This document shows, in pieces, positions 23,809 to 35,639 of a stretch of 64,000 nt of DNA (position 1 is its first letter; each line of letters begins with the position of its first letter). The notes beneath the pieces are model-generated. The model was not told where the DNA came from and did not search any database. It worked only from the letters and a program-made list of their open reading frames with translations. This DNA is from Gigaspora rosea (Eukaryota > Glomeromycota > Glomeromycetes > Diversisporales > Gigasporaceae), in assembly GCA_003550325.1 (NCBI GenBank), contig QKWP01000512.1, forward strand, positions 117,685-181,684, in the 5' to 3' direction. The position numbers and the translations under genes are program-made.

Positions 23809-24110
23809 GGGAGCAGGTCTAAATCCTGACAAACAGAATCCTGACAGGTCATAACCTGACAAAAAAATTATGACAATAAAAATTCTGACAATCTCGACAA
23901 CAAAGAAATCATTAAATTTATTTGTTAGGTTAGGGTTGGGTGAGTTCCTAAAATAGGGTTAGGGTGAGTGCCTGGGCTAGGGTTTGTTTTAGTTGATTTT
24001 ATAGTCAAGAAAAGCTTTTTTTGATTGTTGAGATTTTTGATTGTCAGGATTTTTTTGTTAGAATTATAACCTGTCAGGATTTTGTTTATCAGAATTTTGA
24101 CCCAAACCTG
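23809..24110. mobile_element. 302-bp MITE with 8-bp duplication and telomere-like core
   Basis: The perfect target duplication CATTACAT lies at 23801-23808 and 24111-24118. The terminal zones are inverted copies rich in AATCCTGACA (left 'GCAGGTCTAAATCCTGACAA', right 'TTTTGACCCAAACCTG'). The centre holds 'GGTTAGGGTTGGGTGAG' and 'ATAGGGTTAGGGTGAG', which resemble TTAGGG telomere repeats. The duplication length suggests hAT. Confidence 0.75.
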
Positions 24111-26342
24111 CATTACATATACAGATTATATATCTTATTCCAAAAATATTCTCTATGCTAAAATAGAAATATTATTCCAGATGATAATTTCCTTTAATTA
24201 AGCAAATTAAAAGTTATCTATAAATATCTCTATAATTTTCTGTTTTTGATTTAAGCATCTCTATGCACAGCCACACTTTCTCTTGTAACATATATTTATT
24301 AAAATTAATAATAAGATTATTAAATACCACTTACTTATAAATTTTTTCTTGTGATTAAACTCATTTCTATATAGGATTATCATTCTCTTTAATACCCGTA
24401 TAATAAAGCATCAAAAAAATTTACTCTCTTAAACATATAAATTACATACTTTAATAATCACATGAATATTCTATAAATGCATAGCATATATAAATTTCTA
24501 TTATAAACTAGAGAAACCATACCCAAAAGAAAGTATATAAACCCAATAAAACTGTGTATCATGCAATACTGGGTTAAACATTAAATTTGTCGTATCTTAA
24601 AAAATAAATAAAACTACATTTACAATATTAAAAATTGTATTAAATAAACTATACCAAACTATAATATTCAGATTTTTACATTTACCTATTACAGTAGCAA
24701 TCAAATGAAAGTCACAACACTACTCCTGTAGACCCTCTTTTCGCTCCTTATATTCAAAGATATAAAATAAACCAGAACTTATCTAATGCTCCCTCATCCT
24801 CCACTAATCACACTCCCGAATTTGCTTTTGAACAGCCACTTCTCTCTTCTTATCAACACTTAACTCCCACTCTTAAACATCTTATCTATCAATGTCAAAC
24901 TAAAATCTTACTTGACCATCCAAATATTCTATGTGCATATTGCTCAATATATATGTTCAGTTTAGCTGTTTAATAAATACCATATAATGAAACTGCTAAT
25001 TATACTATTCCTCTAGCTTTCTCAATCCCTGTACATAGTCAAGTAAACAATAGAAATAATATGCAAGTAGCTGTTTGTAATGAATACAAACTTGAAAAAA
25101 CTTGTTAATACCCACCAATTCTTTCATTTATTCCCTCTCAAATTCATGTTTCCATGCTGTATATAAAATATCTCTTCCATTTTTATGAGTTGCTCTTTGG
25201 GTTAAGCTTCTGGCTCAAATTGTTATACTAACTATCGTCACTAAGAAGGAAACATCAGTTTATCAAACAATTATAGAGCCTTACAATTATATTCAGGATT
25301 AATTGGAGCTTATTTAAATATATGTAAACCTCTATATTGGTTTCACAGCTCTTTATTGTCTGCTTCTGAATGGCTCAAACAAGAAAATCTTCTCATTAAA
25401 ACTTATATATCTAACATTACTACCCCAACCTTCACCTTCTGCACCAGTTCCCATTCCCTTACCTCTAGCTCGCCCTTCAATTCCTTTTACCACTATATAG
25501 TCTAATGTATATCATAGTAATATATCATAACATTCCTCATCCTCCTAACTTAGTTGTTTCTAATTACACTTTTCCTCAAAAAATTCATAATGAAAATTCC
25601 AATTCTCATTATACCCAATTGATAGCAGGAGCATTTAATATAATATTAATGTTAATGCACCTATTTTATTTAATAATCCAAACATAGAAGCTCTATTATT
25701 TTCTGATCTGTTTCTAATGGCCAAGGGCACTATGAACATTTAAAATATATCTTAAACTTTCAATCTTTGATTGAAAGTTATGGAAAATATATTAAACTAT
25801 ATATGCTTTGCCCTGACCCCAGATTCCAATTACATTGGTATTGGCCTCACTGGTCATACTTAAATTTAGAAAAAAAATAAAACTTTCAAAATCAATATCG
25901 TATTTTAGCTACTAAAAATATTAATCGTGAATACCACCCATTTTGTGCTAATTTAATTGCTACAAGTTCCTATCAAAATTATAGTATATTGAATGAATCT
26001 AAAACTACAACTATTCTAACTTTTCTTAGAACTGCTGTCCTCTTTTTTTAAAAAAAACAATACCAAGTAAATACAATGATATATTCATATGGTTTATCTC
26101 AAATTTTTTACACTACAATTATGGCTAAAGGTACCTGGTTATATTTACACCATATATTAAGCTCAACAGACAACAAAGATACCCTTCCTATAAATCATCC
26201 TTTATATACTTATCTTTTTTATCACAACTACCTTACCAATATTCGTAATAAACTTTAAAAAATTCCTAATCTTTCTAGATGGAGTAAATTGGAACATTTC
26301 TTTGAAAGAGATGAATTTCAAAACTGAGGAACAATATATACA

Positions 26343-26659
26343 TAGTGATTTGAACTGGTTGGGTTATAGTTGGTTAACCGACCTGAACTGAATCAATTTT
26401 GGGTAACTAGTTGAGTAAATGCTTTATTGGAGACCGTACAACCAGTTGAGAATCAGTTGACAAAATGTAAATAATATCATAAAAGAGCAAAGGTCACAAA
26501 AAGTTCTGAAAAGAAATGAATGAACATAGTAGACAAAAGTAAAGGTCTGAGAATTCCCGAAATTAAACATGAAGTAATCTTATTTGGTTGAATCAGTTGA
26601 CACAAAATATTTCAGTTCAGTTAACCGATTAAGGAAACTTTTCTCGGTTCAAATCACTA
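26343..26659. mobile_element. ~317-bp hAT-like MITE inside the Helitron Rep motif
   Basis: The terminal repeats are TAGTGATTTGAACTGG and, inverted, TAGTGATTTGAACCGA. The flanks fit an 8-bp duplication: TATATACA/TACATACA around these ends, or a perfect TATACATA (26337-26344 and 26658-26665) if the ends start at GTGATTTG. It interrupts the Helitron gene right after the 'EFQN-GTIYTH' segment, which resumes after the insert. Confidence 0.8.
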
Positions 26660-27196
26660 TACATACATATAGTTTTGCCTATATATCTAAAAAATTCCTG
26701 AACTAATTTCACTTAATATAATTCGAGCTGATATTCCTGATCCAAATATTGAGTCAGACTTATAAGTTACAACTTAGTTATAGTATTTCAAATACATCAT
26801 TGTGATCAATGATGTGGTGGTTCAGGTACTAACTATTCTCCTTGCTCAAAAGGTTTCCTCTAACTACTATTTAATATAACCTATTATTTACCAAATTTAT
26901 TGCAAAATATATATCGTTATACAAAAAAAGAAAACAAATTAGTAATTCCATATAATCCTAAAACTTTATTAGTATATGAGGCCATATTAATTTTTAATAC
27001 ATTACTTCAACTGGCTTTGCAAAATATATAACTAAGTATATTACTAAATCTGATCCTTCAAAATTATTTGATATTGATAAAACAGATGGTTACAGAAAAT
27101 ATATTATGGCATGCCACCTAGGTACTATGGAATTAGTTATACTTTTACTTCAATATCCACTGACAAGATATTCTGTTTCAGTACATTACCTTTACT

Positions 27197-28866
27197 CTGT
27201 CAGGACCCCAAATAATCAATATAAGATTATATTTGAGCATCATAGTAAAAATTTTTTTGGTTAGCGGTTTTGGTTTGGTATATATAAGCCATTTTTCACA
27301 TATTAGATAGAACTTTTACCCACCTTTACCTTTTTTTGAAATACAGTCAGACCTACCTATAGTCACACCCTATATAGTCACACCTCTATTTAAGTACCTG
27401 ATTTTGTACAACGGACTCAAACATAGTAAAAAAACCTCATTATAGTCACAAATCGCTTATAATCACTATCACCATGAAAATTTGATTTTTTAACAATTTT
27501 ATTAATAAAAAACCCTCTTTATAGTCACCAATTTTTAACTAAATATGGATTATATAATCTGATTGGCCAATTTTCATATTTGCGTATATTTAAAATTATC
27601 TATAATTAATAATCTGCCTGTCAACTGGAGAGTGTTCCTATAGGCGAAATGTAGAGTGCTTTTATCTAAAATTTTTTCTTTACTAGTTAACAATACATGT
27701 TCACTAATTGAAAGTTGTAGAGCTCGTCGAGACGCATCTAGATCATCCAAATCGGTCCAGTGGATGGCAAGTTATCATTGAAAAACGATTGGCTGACTAT
27801 AAAAATCCGTGTCAGAGATTATATATGAAAATCACTATAGGCAAAATGTGGATTGCTTACATCTAAAATATTTTTTCTTACTAAGTTAACAATACATGCC
27901 CACTAATTGAAAGTTGTAGAGCTCGTCGAGATGCATCTAACGTAGTTAGATCATCCAAATCGACCTAGTGGATAGTAAGATATCGTCAAAAAGCTATTGG
28001 CCGACTATATAAAATCTCTTATGATGTTTACAGAGATTTTATATACACGTGTAGTCGGCCAATCGTGTTTCGATGATATCTCACCAACCACTGGGTCGAT
28101 TTGGATAATCTAACTACCGTTAGATGTACCTCGATGAGCACTACAACTTTCAATTAGTGGGCATGTATCGTTAACTTAGTAAGAAAAAAAGTATTAGATG
28201 GAAGCACGCCACATTTCGCCTATAAATGACCATAATAAGGTATTTTATTTATAGTCACACCTCTTACAATCACCAAAATAGGGTGCGACAGACTTGGTGA
28301 TTATAGAGAGGGACGACGGTACAATATTCTCTAAAAAAAAAACAAAAAACTAAACGTTCTCAAAAAAAAAACAAAACGTAAACTAAAAAAAATAAAAAAT
28401 CTAACCCAAACATTTTCTAAAAAAAAAAGGTTCAGCCCATTTTATTTACAAGCTTCCAATAATCATAAATATATAAACCACAAGTTGTGTGAAAAAAACT
28501 TAAAAAAAAACATCTTTGGTTAATTTTTATTTAATTTTTGTATTTTTTTAATTTTTGCATTTTTCCAATTTTTATATTTTTCGATTTTGACATTTTTCTG
28601 GTTAATTTCTGTATTTTTTTAATTTTTGCATTTTTCCAATTTTTATATTTTTCCGATTTTCACATTTTTCCAATTTTTATTAGCACATTTCAAATATAAC
28701 ATTTATAAAAATTACCCCATTAGATTCTTTCAAATATATCTATTTTGCCTTTTAGCAGGTTTCAAATATAACCTTTTTCTCTAATACCTACTTTTTAAAT
28801 ATAACCTTTTTTTAAAAAAAAACAGCCCTCTATTAGCTATTTTTCAACTATGACTTCAGGTCTTCT
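27197..28866. mobile_element. Insertion into the Helitron gene, outer part of unclear type (possible LTR fossil)
   Basis: Helitron coding sequence stops near 27196 ('VSVHYLYS') and resumes near 28868 ('SLPFQN'). The inserted sequence starts with TGTCAGGACCCC and has TATATAAGCC near 27282, which could fit the start and promoter of an LTR. The other end is not clearly matched. A T-rich tandem pair ('AATTTTTGCATTTTTCCAAT' units, 28545-28690) lies in its right part. A separate TA-flanked element (27344-28319) is nested inside. The type remains uncertain. Confidence 0.35.
27344..28319. mobile_element. 976-bp TA-flanked pogo/Tigger-like MITE with direct and inverted modules
   Basis: The ends are CAGTCAGACCTACCTATAGT...and, inverted, CCGTCGTCCCTCTCTATAAT, flanked by TA (27342-27343 and 28320-28321). 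Inside, a ~150-bp module ('CACTAATTGAAAGTTGTAGA', 'GCTCGTCGAGACGCATCTA', 'GATCATCCAAATCG') occurs twice in direct orientation (near 27710 and 27898) and once inverted (28060-28185). The centre is a hairpin around 'GAGATTTTATATACACGTGT'. No coding capacity is seen. Confidence 0.7.
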
Positions 28867-29759
28867 CTGCCCTTTCAGAATTAAGACTTAGATCTATTAA
28901 ACCTATTTATATTTTGCAAAATATAAATGATAATAATGAAACACCCTATATGAATAATGCAATAGATAAATACTTTGCATGTTCTAATCATAAATGCTTT
29001 AGAAATATTACATACTCTGATTCCTTTTGTAATTATACCTTTAGATCTACTCCTCCTAGCAGCTCTTCAAATCTATTTTATACTCAAGATCAAAAAAAAC
29101 AAAATAGTAGTTGAAAGAAAAACTCCTATTCTCTTAAGATTTACTAATTACAAAATAGATGATGGCGAACTTTTTTTTTTAATACCTTATCATGAAAATT
29201 CCAGTTAGATCTAACCAAAAATTACTGGAAAACCATATGACTTACAGTGGCCTACCATATTATTGTGGACACTTTTTAAAAATTTATACAGAGCTAAATA
29301 TATAAGATATTAAGCTAAAAATTAAATTATAAATTCCTTAAATCTATACCTTTTAAATAAAAAAAAGTTTAAAAAATTTTATGCTACAGTTTTAAAATAA
29401 TTAAATTTAAGTAAAATTTTAGATTTTTATATTTAACCGGTTTTATTGTTGTACAAAATTAATTAAAAAAATAACTGCATAGTAAAAATTAATTTTTTAT
29501 TAAGCTAATTGAATTTCAAAAATAAGCAAAAATTATCCAGCATAACAAATTACATATAATCCCAAAATTTTTTAAAATTTTATAAAAATTTAAAGTAGTT
29601 ATTATTTCTAAATATAAAATGCAATTTTTAATTCAAAATTATATCAATTACCAAATATAGTAATTTTATTACTATATATAGTAATTAACTAAAATTTTTT
29701 AAAAAATTATAAAATTTTAAAAATATGTGCAATTTGTTATACTAAATAATTTTATTTAA

Positions 29760-29791
29760 GCAAGGCCTCACCTAAAAAAAAAAAAAAAAAA
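29760..29791 (+). mobile_element. Minimal 3' retroposon stub (14 bp plus poly-A)
   Basis: The sequence GCAAGGCCTCACCT followed by about 18 A lies between perfect 16-bp copies of AAATAATTTTATTTAA (29744-29759 and 29792-29807). This is the signature of target-primed reverse transcription that stopped almost at once. The donor family is not otherwise seen in the window. Confidence 0.8.
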
Positions 29792-30086
29792 AAATAATTT
29801 TATTTAAATAAAATTGCTAGTTTATTAATAAAAAATTTAAGTTCATCTATTACTATATTAAATATTTTATTTATTATGAAAACTAAACTAAAATTTAGAA
29901 AACTGGTCAAATGTAAAAATTTAAAAATTTGCTTAAACTTGATTATTTTAAAAACTGTAGTATAAAATTTTTTAAACTTTTTTTATTTAAAAGGTATAGA
30001 TTTAAAGAATATATAATTTAATTTTTAGCGTGATACCTTATATATTTAGCTCTGTATAAATTTTTGAAAAGTGCCTACAATAATAT

Positions 30087-30426
30087 GGAGTGCTCCGTAT
30101 TAAAAGGGCCCATTTTTACAATTTTTTGAAAAATGAGTTTTTATTAAATTCATGTAAATTTTGACATAATTGATATTTTTCAATTATTAATAAAAGTTGA
30201 TTTGCATAATAAAAAATCAAGATAATTTAAAAAGAAAAATTACATGAGGCTGCGTAGAGCCAACACGTCACGAGATTATCCGATAGTCACCTGCCTTCTT
30301 TAACCAATCAAAATCGTGAAATTTAATTAATCCCGAATCAGTCCGAAAATCAAAACAAATGGTTAAACTCAATTATCTCAAAATGAGATAAATGTAAAAA
30401 TGGGACCTTTTAATACGGAGCACTCC
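30087..30426. mobile_element. 340-bp MITE nested in the right terminal repeat of the Tc1-like element
   Basis: The ends are GGAGTGCTCCGTATTAAAAG and its inverted copy, continuing to 'CCCATTTTTACA'. ATAT (or TA, if the ends are read as TGGAGTG) flanks both sides. Removal restores the Tc1-like terminal repeat, so it is younger than its host. Confidence 0.85.
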
Positions 30427-32109
30427 ATATGGTAGGCCACTGTACAAAAATCATTTCCAATCTCTTTTTCCTAATATTTTTGCTCAAGCAATAAAATCAA
30501 TTCTTTAAAGTCATATTATACAACAAAATTATATATTATCTTTATATACCTCTATAGTACAATCACTTCTCTCTAATCTCAAAAACCATAAATTATCAAC
30601 TTTATTATTTGAACAATTCCTTTTATTAGAAAAACACCTTCCTCATCCCAACTCTTTTACCCTTCTATCACTTGATACTAGTCAATACCAAGCTTATGAT
30701 ATGTTATGTAATATCTGGGAAAAATTATCTAATAGAAAATATCTTTATTTCTTTTTAACAGGCCCAGCAGAAGCTGGTAAAACTTTTTTTCTACTTTAAT
30801 TTATAGCTTACCTCATATTAAAACAAAAATCCTACCTTCTCCTTGCACCTAGTGGTGTTGCTGCCCAAAACATAGGTGGCAAAACTATTCATTCAAATCT
30901 AAAATCTGTTTTCATAGTAATCATTATGAATCACTAATTTTCTCAAACTCAGAAGATGAAAACTTATTAAAACAAATAGATTTTTTTATAATTGATGAAG
31001 TTTCAATGATTGATGCTAATTTATTTACCTTTATTAGTAATATGTTTGCCAGAATTCATAATAACAATTTTATCTTTGGAGGCATACCAACTGTTATTGT
31101 TGGTGATCTAGCTCAACTGCCACCAGTTCAACCACTTTCTGTTTTTCTTTCTTCTGCTTGGCAAAAGTTTTTTCCTATATTTCTTACTACCCCCAATAAC
31201 AACAAAATGTTATTACATTCTATAATATTCTACAAGAAATCAGAACTGGACAATTATCCAATTTAACCAAATCTATTATTGAATCCAAAGTAAACCCTCA
31301 TATATCTCCTAATGAATTATTTAACACAACTCATATTGTTTCAACACGTCAAAGCTGCTCATGATATCAACATTTTACTCTGTTACTATCTACCACTTGA
31401 TCATACTTGCAGTGAACCTATTCTCTCTTTAGCTAAAGACACATTAAACTTTGAAATCTTAAATACAAATCACTCATTTTCCTAATTTAAAAATATGACC
31501 AATCTACCTTATTCGCTATACTTGCAAGAAGGTTCTCGTGTTATGTTCTTAAATAATAAACTTTTTGAAAATAAAATATGCAATGGCACTATTGGTCTTA
31601 TAACTAAAATAATTGACAACAATAATATAGAAGTTACTTTTCCAACTCACATAACTATAAATGAAGTAACGTTCAAAGAGAGACCTCTTACTTTGAAATA
31701 GATGGTAAACCAGCTTCCCGCTATCAATTTCCCCTTCAAAATGCATTTGCCTTGACTACTCATAAAGTTCAGAGCTTAACACTACCTCATGTCATGACTA
31801 GTGTTGATGAATCTGTATTTGCGGAAGGACAAGTCTATGTTGCCATGAGTCGTACAACATCTTGGAAAAGCCTCCATATACTAAAATTTGACCATAATTG
31901 CCTTAAACCTCCAACTGCAGCTCTAGAAAAATACAAAAGACTATGTTTACTACATGCCAGAGGTTTACATACTGTACCTTATATCTTAATTTTCTTAAAC
32001 TTTACAACCTCATTTAAAACATCTAATCACAAAAAAAAATTCTCTTACCATATTATACCAAACTTTACCACCTTCTTTGTTTCATTTAATAATTTTTTCT
32101 TTTAATAAA

Positions 32110-35100
32110 AACTCATACCCACACACCTCTGCTAAACATTCATTCATTACCTAATCCTACATATCATATTTATACAAACACGCCTGCAATTTATACCTAA
32201 TCAATCTTTATTTTCTTATCCATTTTCATATTTTTCTTAACAAAAAACTCCAGAGCATCTGCTCTACATTTACTAAGCTTATTCAATTCCAATCTCAAAT
32301 AATCAACTCTATTTATCTTATTCTTCACTATCTCATCCCTCCTTAGTTCTTGTACTCCATACTTACCTTTTTCCTCACTACAGCCAACTTCACCGTATAT
32401 TACCTTATCAATTCATACCCTATAAGCTTCCCTTTACACCTCCTATACTCAATTTTCACCTTTCGTATACTTACTCTTTTTGTATAGTCAATATCACTAT
32501 CATTCAAAAACTAATATATCATATTTATGTTAACCTTCCCTTTAGATTTTTATAAATCTTCAATCTCACTAATACACTACATATCCTCTTCATTAAATAC
32601 ACCCCAAAAAAACATATAACACCGTCCCATGCATGCATATTATCTATTACTACTTATCCTATCCCTTATCAACTATTACTGTTATCAAAAATTTCGTTCA
32701 CACCCGCATTTTAAAAAAAATTTAAAAAAATTACCTCCTGTAAATTTTTACTCTATAACTAAATAAATAACAATATCCCGTTTCAATCAACCTTAAATAG
32801 TTGTAAAACTACATATTTGCCCACTAATGCTCTTATTAAGCCACGCAAAGTTAATTTTTCATTTTCCATAACCCTCCAACCCAGTTTTTCAAATTGAACT
32901 TTTGTTTTTTAAATCCTTATTATGACATATATTCCATATTTACTGTTTAACTTTTTTCTCAGTTGTCCCTAATAATACCCTTAATTTCCTGATTTACCCA
33001 ATAAATCCAAAAGAAAATCCAAGATTTCAAATTATCCAAACCAAGAAATTATCTTTACATAGCCTTATATGCGAACATGCTTTTTATTTTATGTTAGATT
33101 AAAGAAAAAAATTTGTTAATTAAATGAAATATCAGCCCCACACGACGAAATTTTGCACCCCGATGTTACGTTATGCAAATTTAACTTTTTGCTTTACATA
33201 ACCGATATTTCAAGATTCTATCTGCGCTCAAATTTTTTTTTGTAAAAAAAATTTAACTTTGCATCCTAAATTAATTCATCTTCACTTCTAAGCTCACACA
33301 AATTTAATTCTTCTATTTACTTATTATCGAATCCGAAATTTTTACTTTTTACTTTATCAGACCTATCGAATAATTCCAGAATATTATCATCAAATAACAC
33401 CAGAGAAAAAAATTAAATACCAAAAATGCTACAATTATCACAATAGAAATTTAAAAAAAAACTGTTTTTTTTGAAAAAATTTCGTTAGCTAGTTATGCAA
33501 AACAAAAATAAACTTTGCTTGCCTTATACAAATGAATATTCATTTTCATACCTTATACTACTTTCTAAACCCTACCTATAAAAAAAATTCTTTCATTTTG
33601 ATAGATTCTTCCTTTTTGCTTTGCTTCTATATTAAACCTCTCACCTAATATATGCATCCATTTACTTTCGTATTAACCTACTCAGATCTTATATAATTAC
33701 AAACCGCTTTAAAATTTTCCTTTTAATAAAAATTTAATAACACTTACCAACTATTCTGATTACCATCATAGTTGAATTAATCAATCATAAACCTATTAAC
33801 CACATAATATGCTCAAAATTATTTTATTTTGCATTAAAATTATTATGCCTTCTACTATGACATATAGTAAAAATTCAATTAAACTTTATACTTTAACGTT
33901 AAACATCATGCAATCATTAATACATGTTATTAACATTACCAATAACCATTACCATTAATAACTTAATCAAACATCCACAAAATACACATAACTAACAAAA
34001 GTCGATTTTAAAAAAATTCATTGACCAATTAACGTTATAATTTTAAAAATAACTGTACAGCACTTCATTTTCGCATGTTTATTGTTAATTCATCAATTAA
34101 CAATTATGACAATCCTTTTATGACATTACTTATTCAATTAATATAATATAAAAAATCACATTATCTTATTCAACATTTTTATTTCAAAAGTTTTATACCA
34201 TAACTTTACATCACAATGACAAAATTACACTTACAAAATTACATAAATGATTAAATTTCATGCATGAGAATCACCATTCAAATGCATCGAAATGCATAGG
34301 AATCATATTTAGCTAATTCGGAATTAATCAATTCTAGCCTAAAATCATACTGATAAAATCGTATCCATTCAGTAAATAAAAAATGCCCAATCATAATTTT
34401 GCTAAAGAATCTACTAGCAACTGAGCTAAACACCAACTGAACTTTTGTTATCTTCCCTATAAGAAAAATGTACCGTATAGCCACGGAATGTAATTGGATA
34501 GGCACGAGTCATTTTGGCACGAGTCAAAATCCAGATTTGTACAGCTATTTTCCGTGCCATTTTTACAGTGCCATTCTGTAAAACGTTCCTGTACGTGAAC
34601 AAGATCTTTGCTATTTCTATCATTTCTGACACTAACCCATACCACTTTTTTATAGGACTTCCAATAGAATTCATTACCTAAACTTTAATAATAAACAAAC
34701 CAATCAAAAACCTTTTACGAAACTACATTTTTGAATTTTACACAATAAGTAAATAAATAATTTACGCAACATTACCTATATATAAAAATAACATACTAAA
34801 TATAAAACCCACCACTAGAAACTGCATTATGTATCTCGCATTGAAGCAAATTCTGCATTTCCTTATATTTTTTTATCTAAAACAGAATATCATGCTCGTA
34901 TCATATTCATACTAATTTTAATCTTCATAAATTTCACCTACTGTAAAATAATTACTAAAAGTTCATTTAAGTTCAATTCCTAATCGATCTTAAATAATTC
35001 ATCACAACTACCATTCTTTTCTTACAATACTTAATTAATATATATACTCCTAAAATGAACTCAATCTGCTACCCAAAAAATTATAACCAAGTTACATTAA

Positions 35101-35460
35101 ATATCTGCATACAAAATATTACCATAACAACCTAGCTTTCTAATCAACCTTAAAAAATTTTCTCCCATCATCCATTATCAATTTATATCTTATCTGTCTC
35201 TTTATGTATCCTTACAAAACTGTTTTAAAACAATTAAGACCATTTCAATTATATGCAACCATAAAACTGTATTAATTGTTATAATCTTTTTGCCTTATTA
35301 AATACTTTATATACTGATCCTCACATACTAATTACAATCTACATTACATACTTCTCTCAACGATATTATAATATTACATCTATACTCCAACATTATTTAA
35401 ATCCCGCTATCTGCATACCTTTTACCCACTCATAACTCACTGCATTTGTGCGTTGCATTT
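32110..35460. other. 3.3-kb AT-rich, pyrimidine-leaning interval without a gene
   Basis: No coding remnant, terminal repeat pair or tandem array is recognisable. Short words such as 'AAATTTAACTTTTTGCTTTACATAACCGATATTTC' in fragments near 33175-33215 and 'TAGTTATGCAAAACAAAAAT' near 33490 hint at one old inverted pair. Base composition (C over G on the + strand) continues the Helitron 3' flank, so this may be Helitron-associated DNA. Confidence 0.4.
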
Positions 35461-35500
35461 CTTGTTATATATACTAAATAAACTTGTTATGATGTAAGAT
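35461..35500 (+). promoter_or_regulatory. Possible TATA-type promoter element
   Basis: TTGTTATATATACTAAATAA lies about 160-180 bp before the first ATG of the following broken gene. This is a weak call in so AT-rich a region. Confidence 0.2.
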
Positions 35501-35639
35501 TATTCTTTTTACGGGAAAATTTCTCATCTTTTTTCTTTGAAATTTCAAATTTAACCAAAGAGTGATTCAGAATAATGTAGAAAGTAAATTACCATCAAAT
35601 ATTGATATTTCATAATTAAAAACGGTTCTTGAACGATTC

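Larger units (their letters stand above)
29245..30442. mobile_element. 1.2-kb Tc1-like non-autonomous element in the Helitron gene
   Basis: The terminal repeats start CAGTGGCCTACCATATTATT at 29245 and, inverted, CAGTGGCCTACCATATGGAG at 30442, flanked by TA (29243-29244 and 30443-30444). Beyond the first bases the right repeat is interrupted by a younger element, and it resumes as 'ATATTATTGTAGGCACTTTT' (inverted). The inverted similarity continues for over 200 bp on each side. It shares ends with the deleted Tc1-like transposase copy at 10095-10751, its likely source family. Confidence 0.85.
24710..32105 (+). pseudogene. Helitron Rep-helicase (PIF1-type) gene, long decayed copy split by insertions
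   Basis: The order of parts is that of a Helitron protein. A Cys-pair segment 'LCAYCSIYMFSLAV' lies near 24932. The Helitron_like_N region lies at about 25790-26335 (readable 'STDNKDTLPINHPLYTYLF' and 'LSRWSKLEHFFERDEFQN'). It leads into the Rep HxH area, which a small transposon interrupts. Then come 'IRADIPDPNIESDL' near 26721 and 'FAKYITKYITKSDPSKLFDI' near 27016, the Rep Y/K helix area. The linker continues at 28868-29242 ('NNAIDKYFACSNHKCF', 'RKTPILLRFTNYKIDDGE'). The PIF1 helicase runs from 30445. It has Walker A 'GPAEAGKTF' (30763, normally GxAGTGKS), Walker B 'FFIIDEVSMID' (30985), 'GDLAQLPPVQP' (31102) and the C-terminal 'HKVQSLTLPHV...GQVYVAMSRTTSW' (31758-31866). Many stops and frame changes occur, so it is inactive. 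Helitron termini were not identified. Confidence 0.85.
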
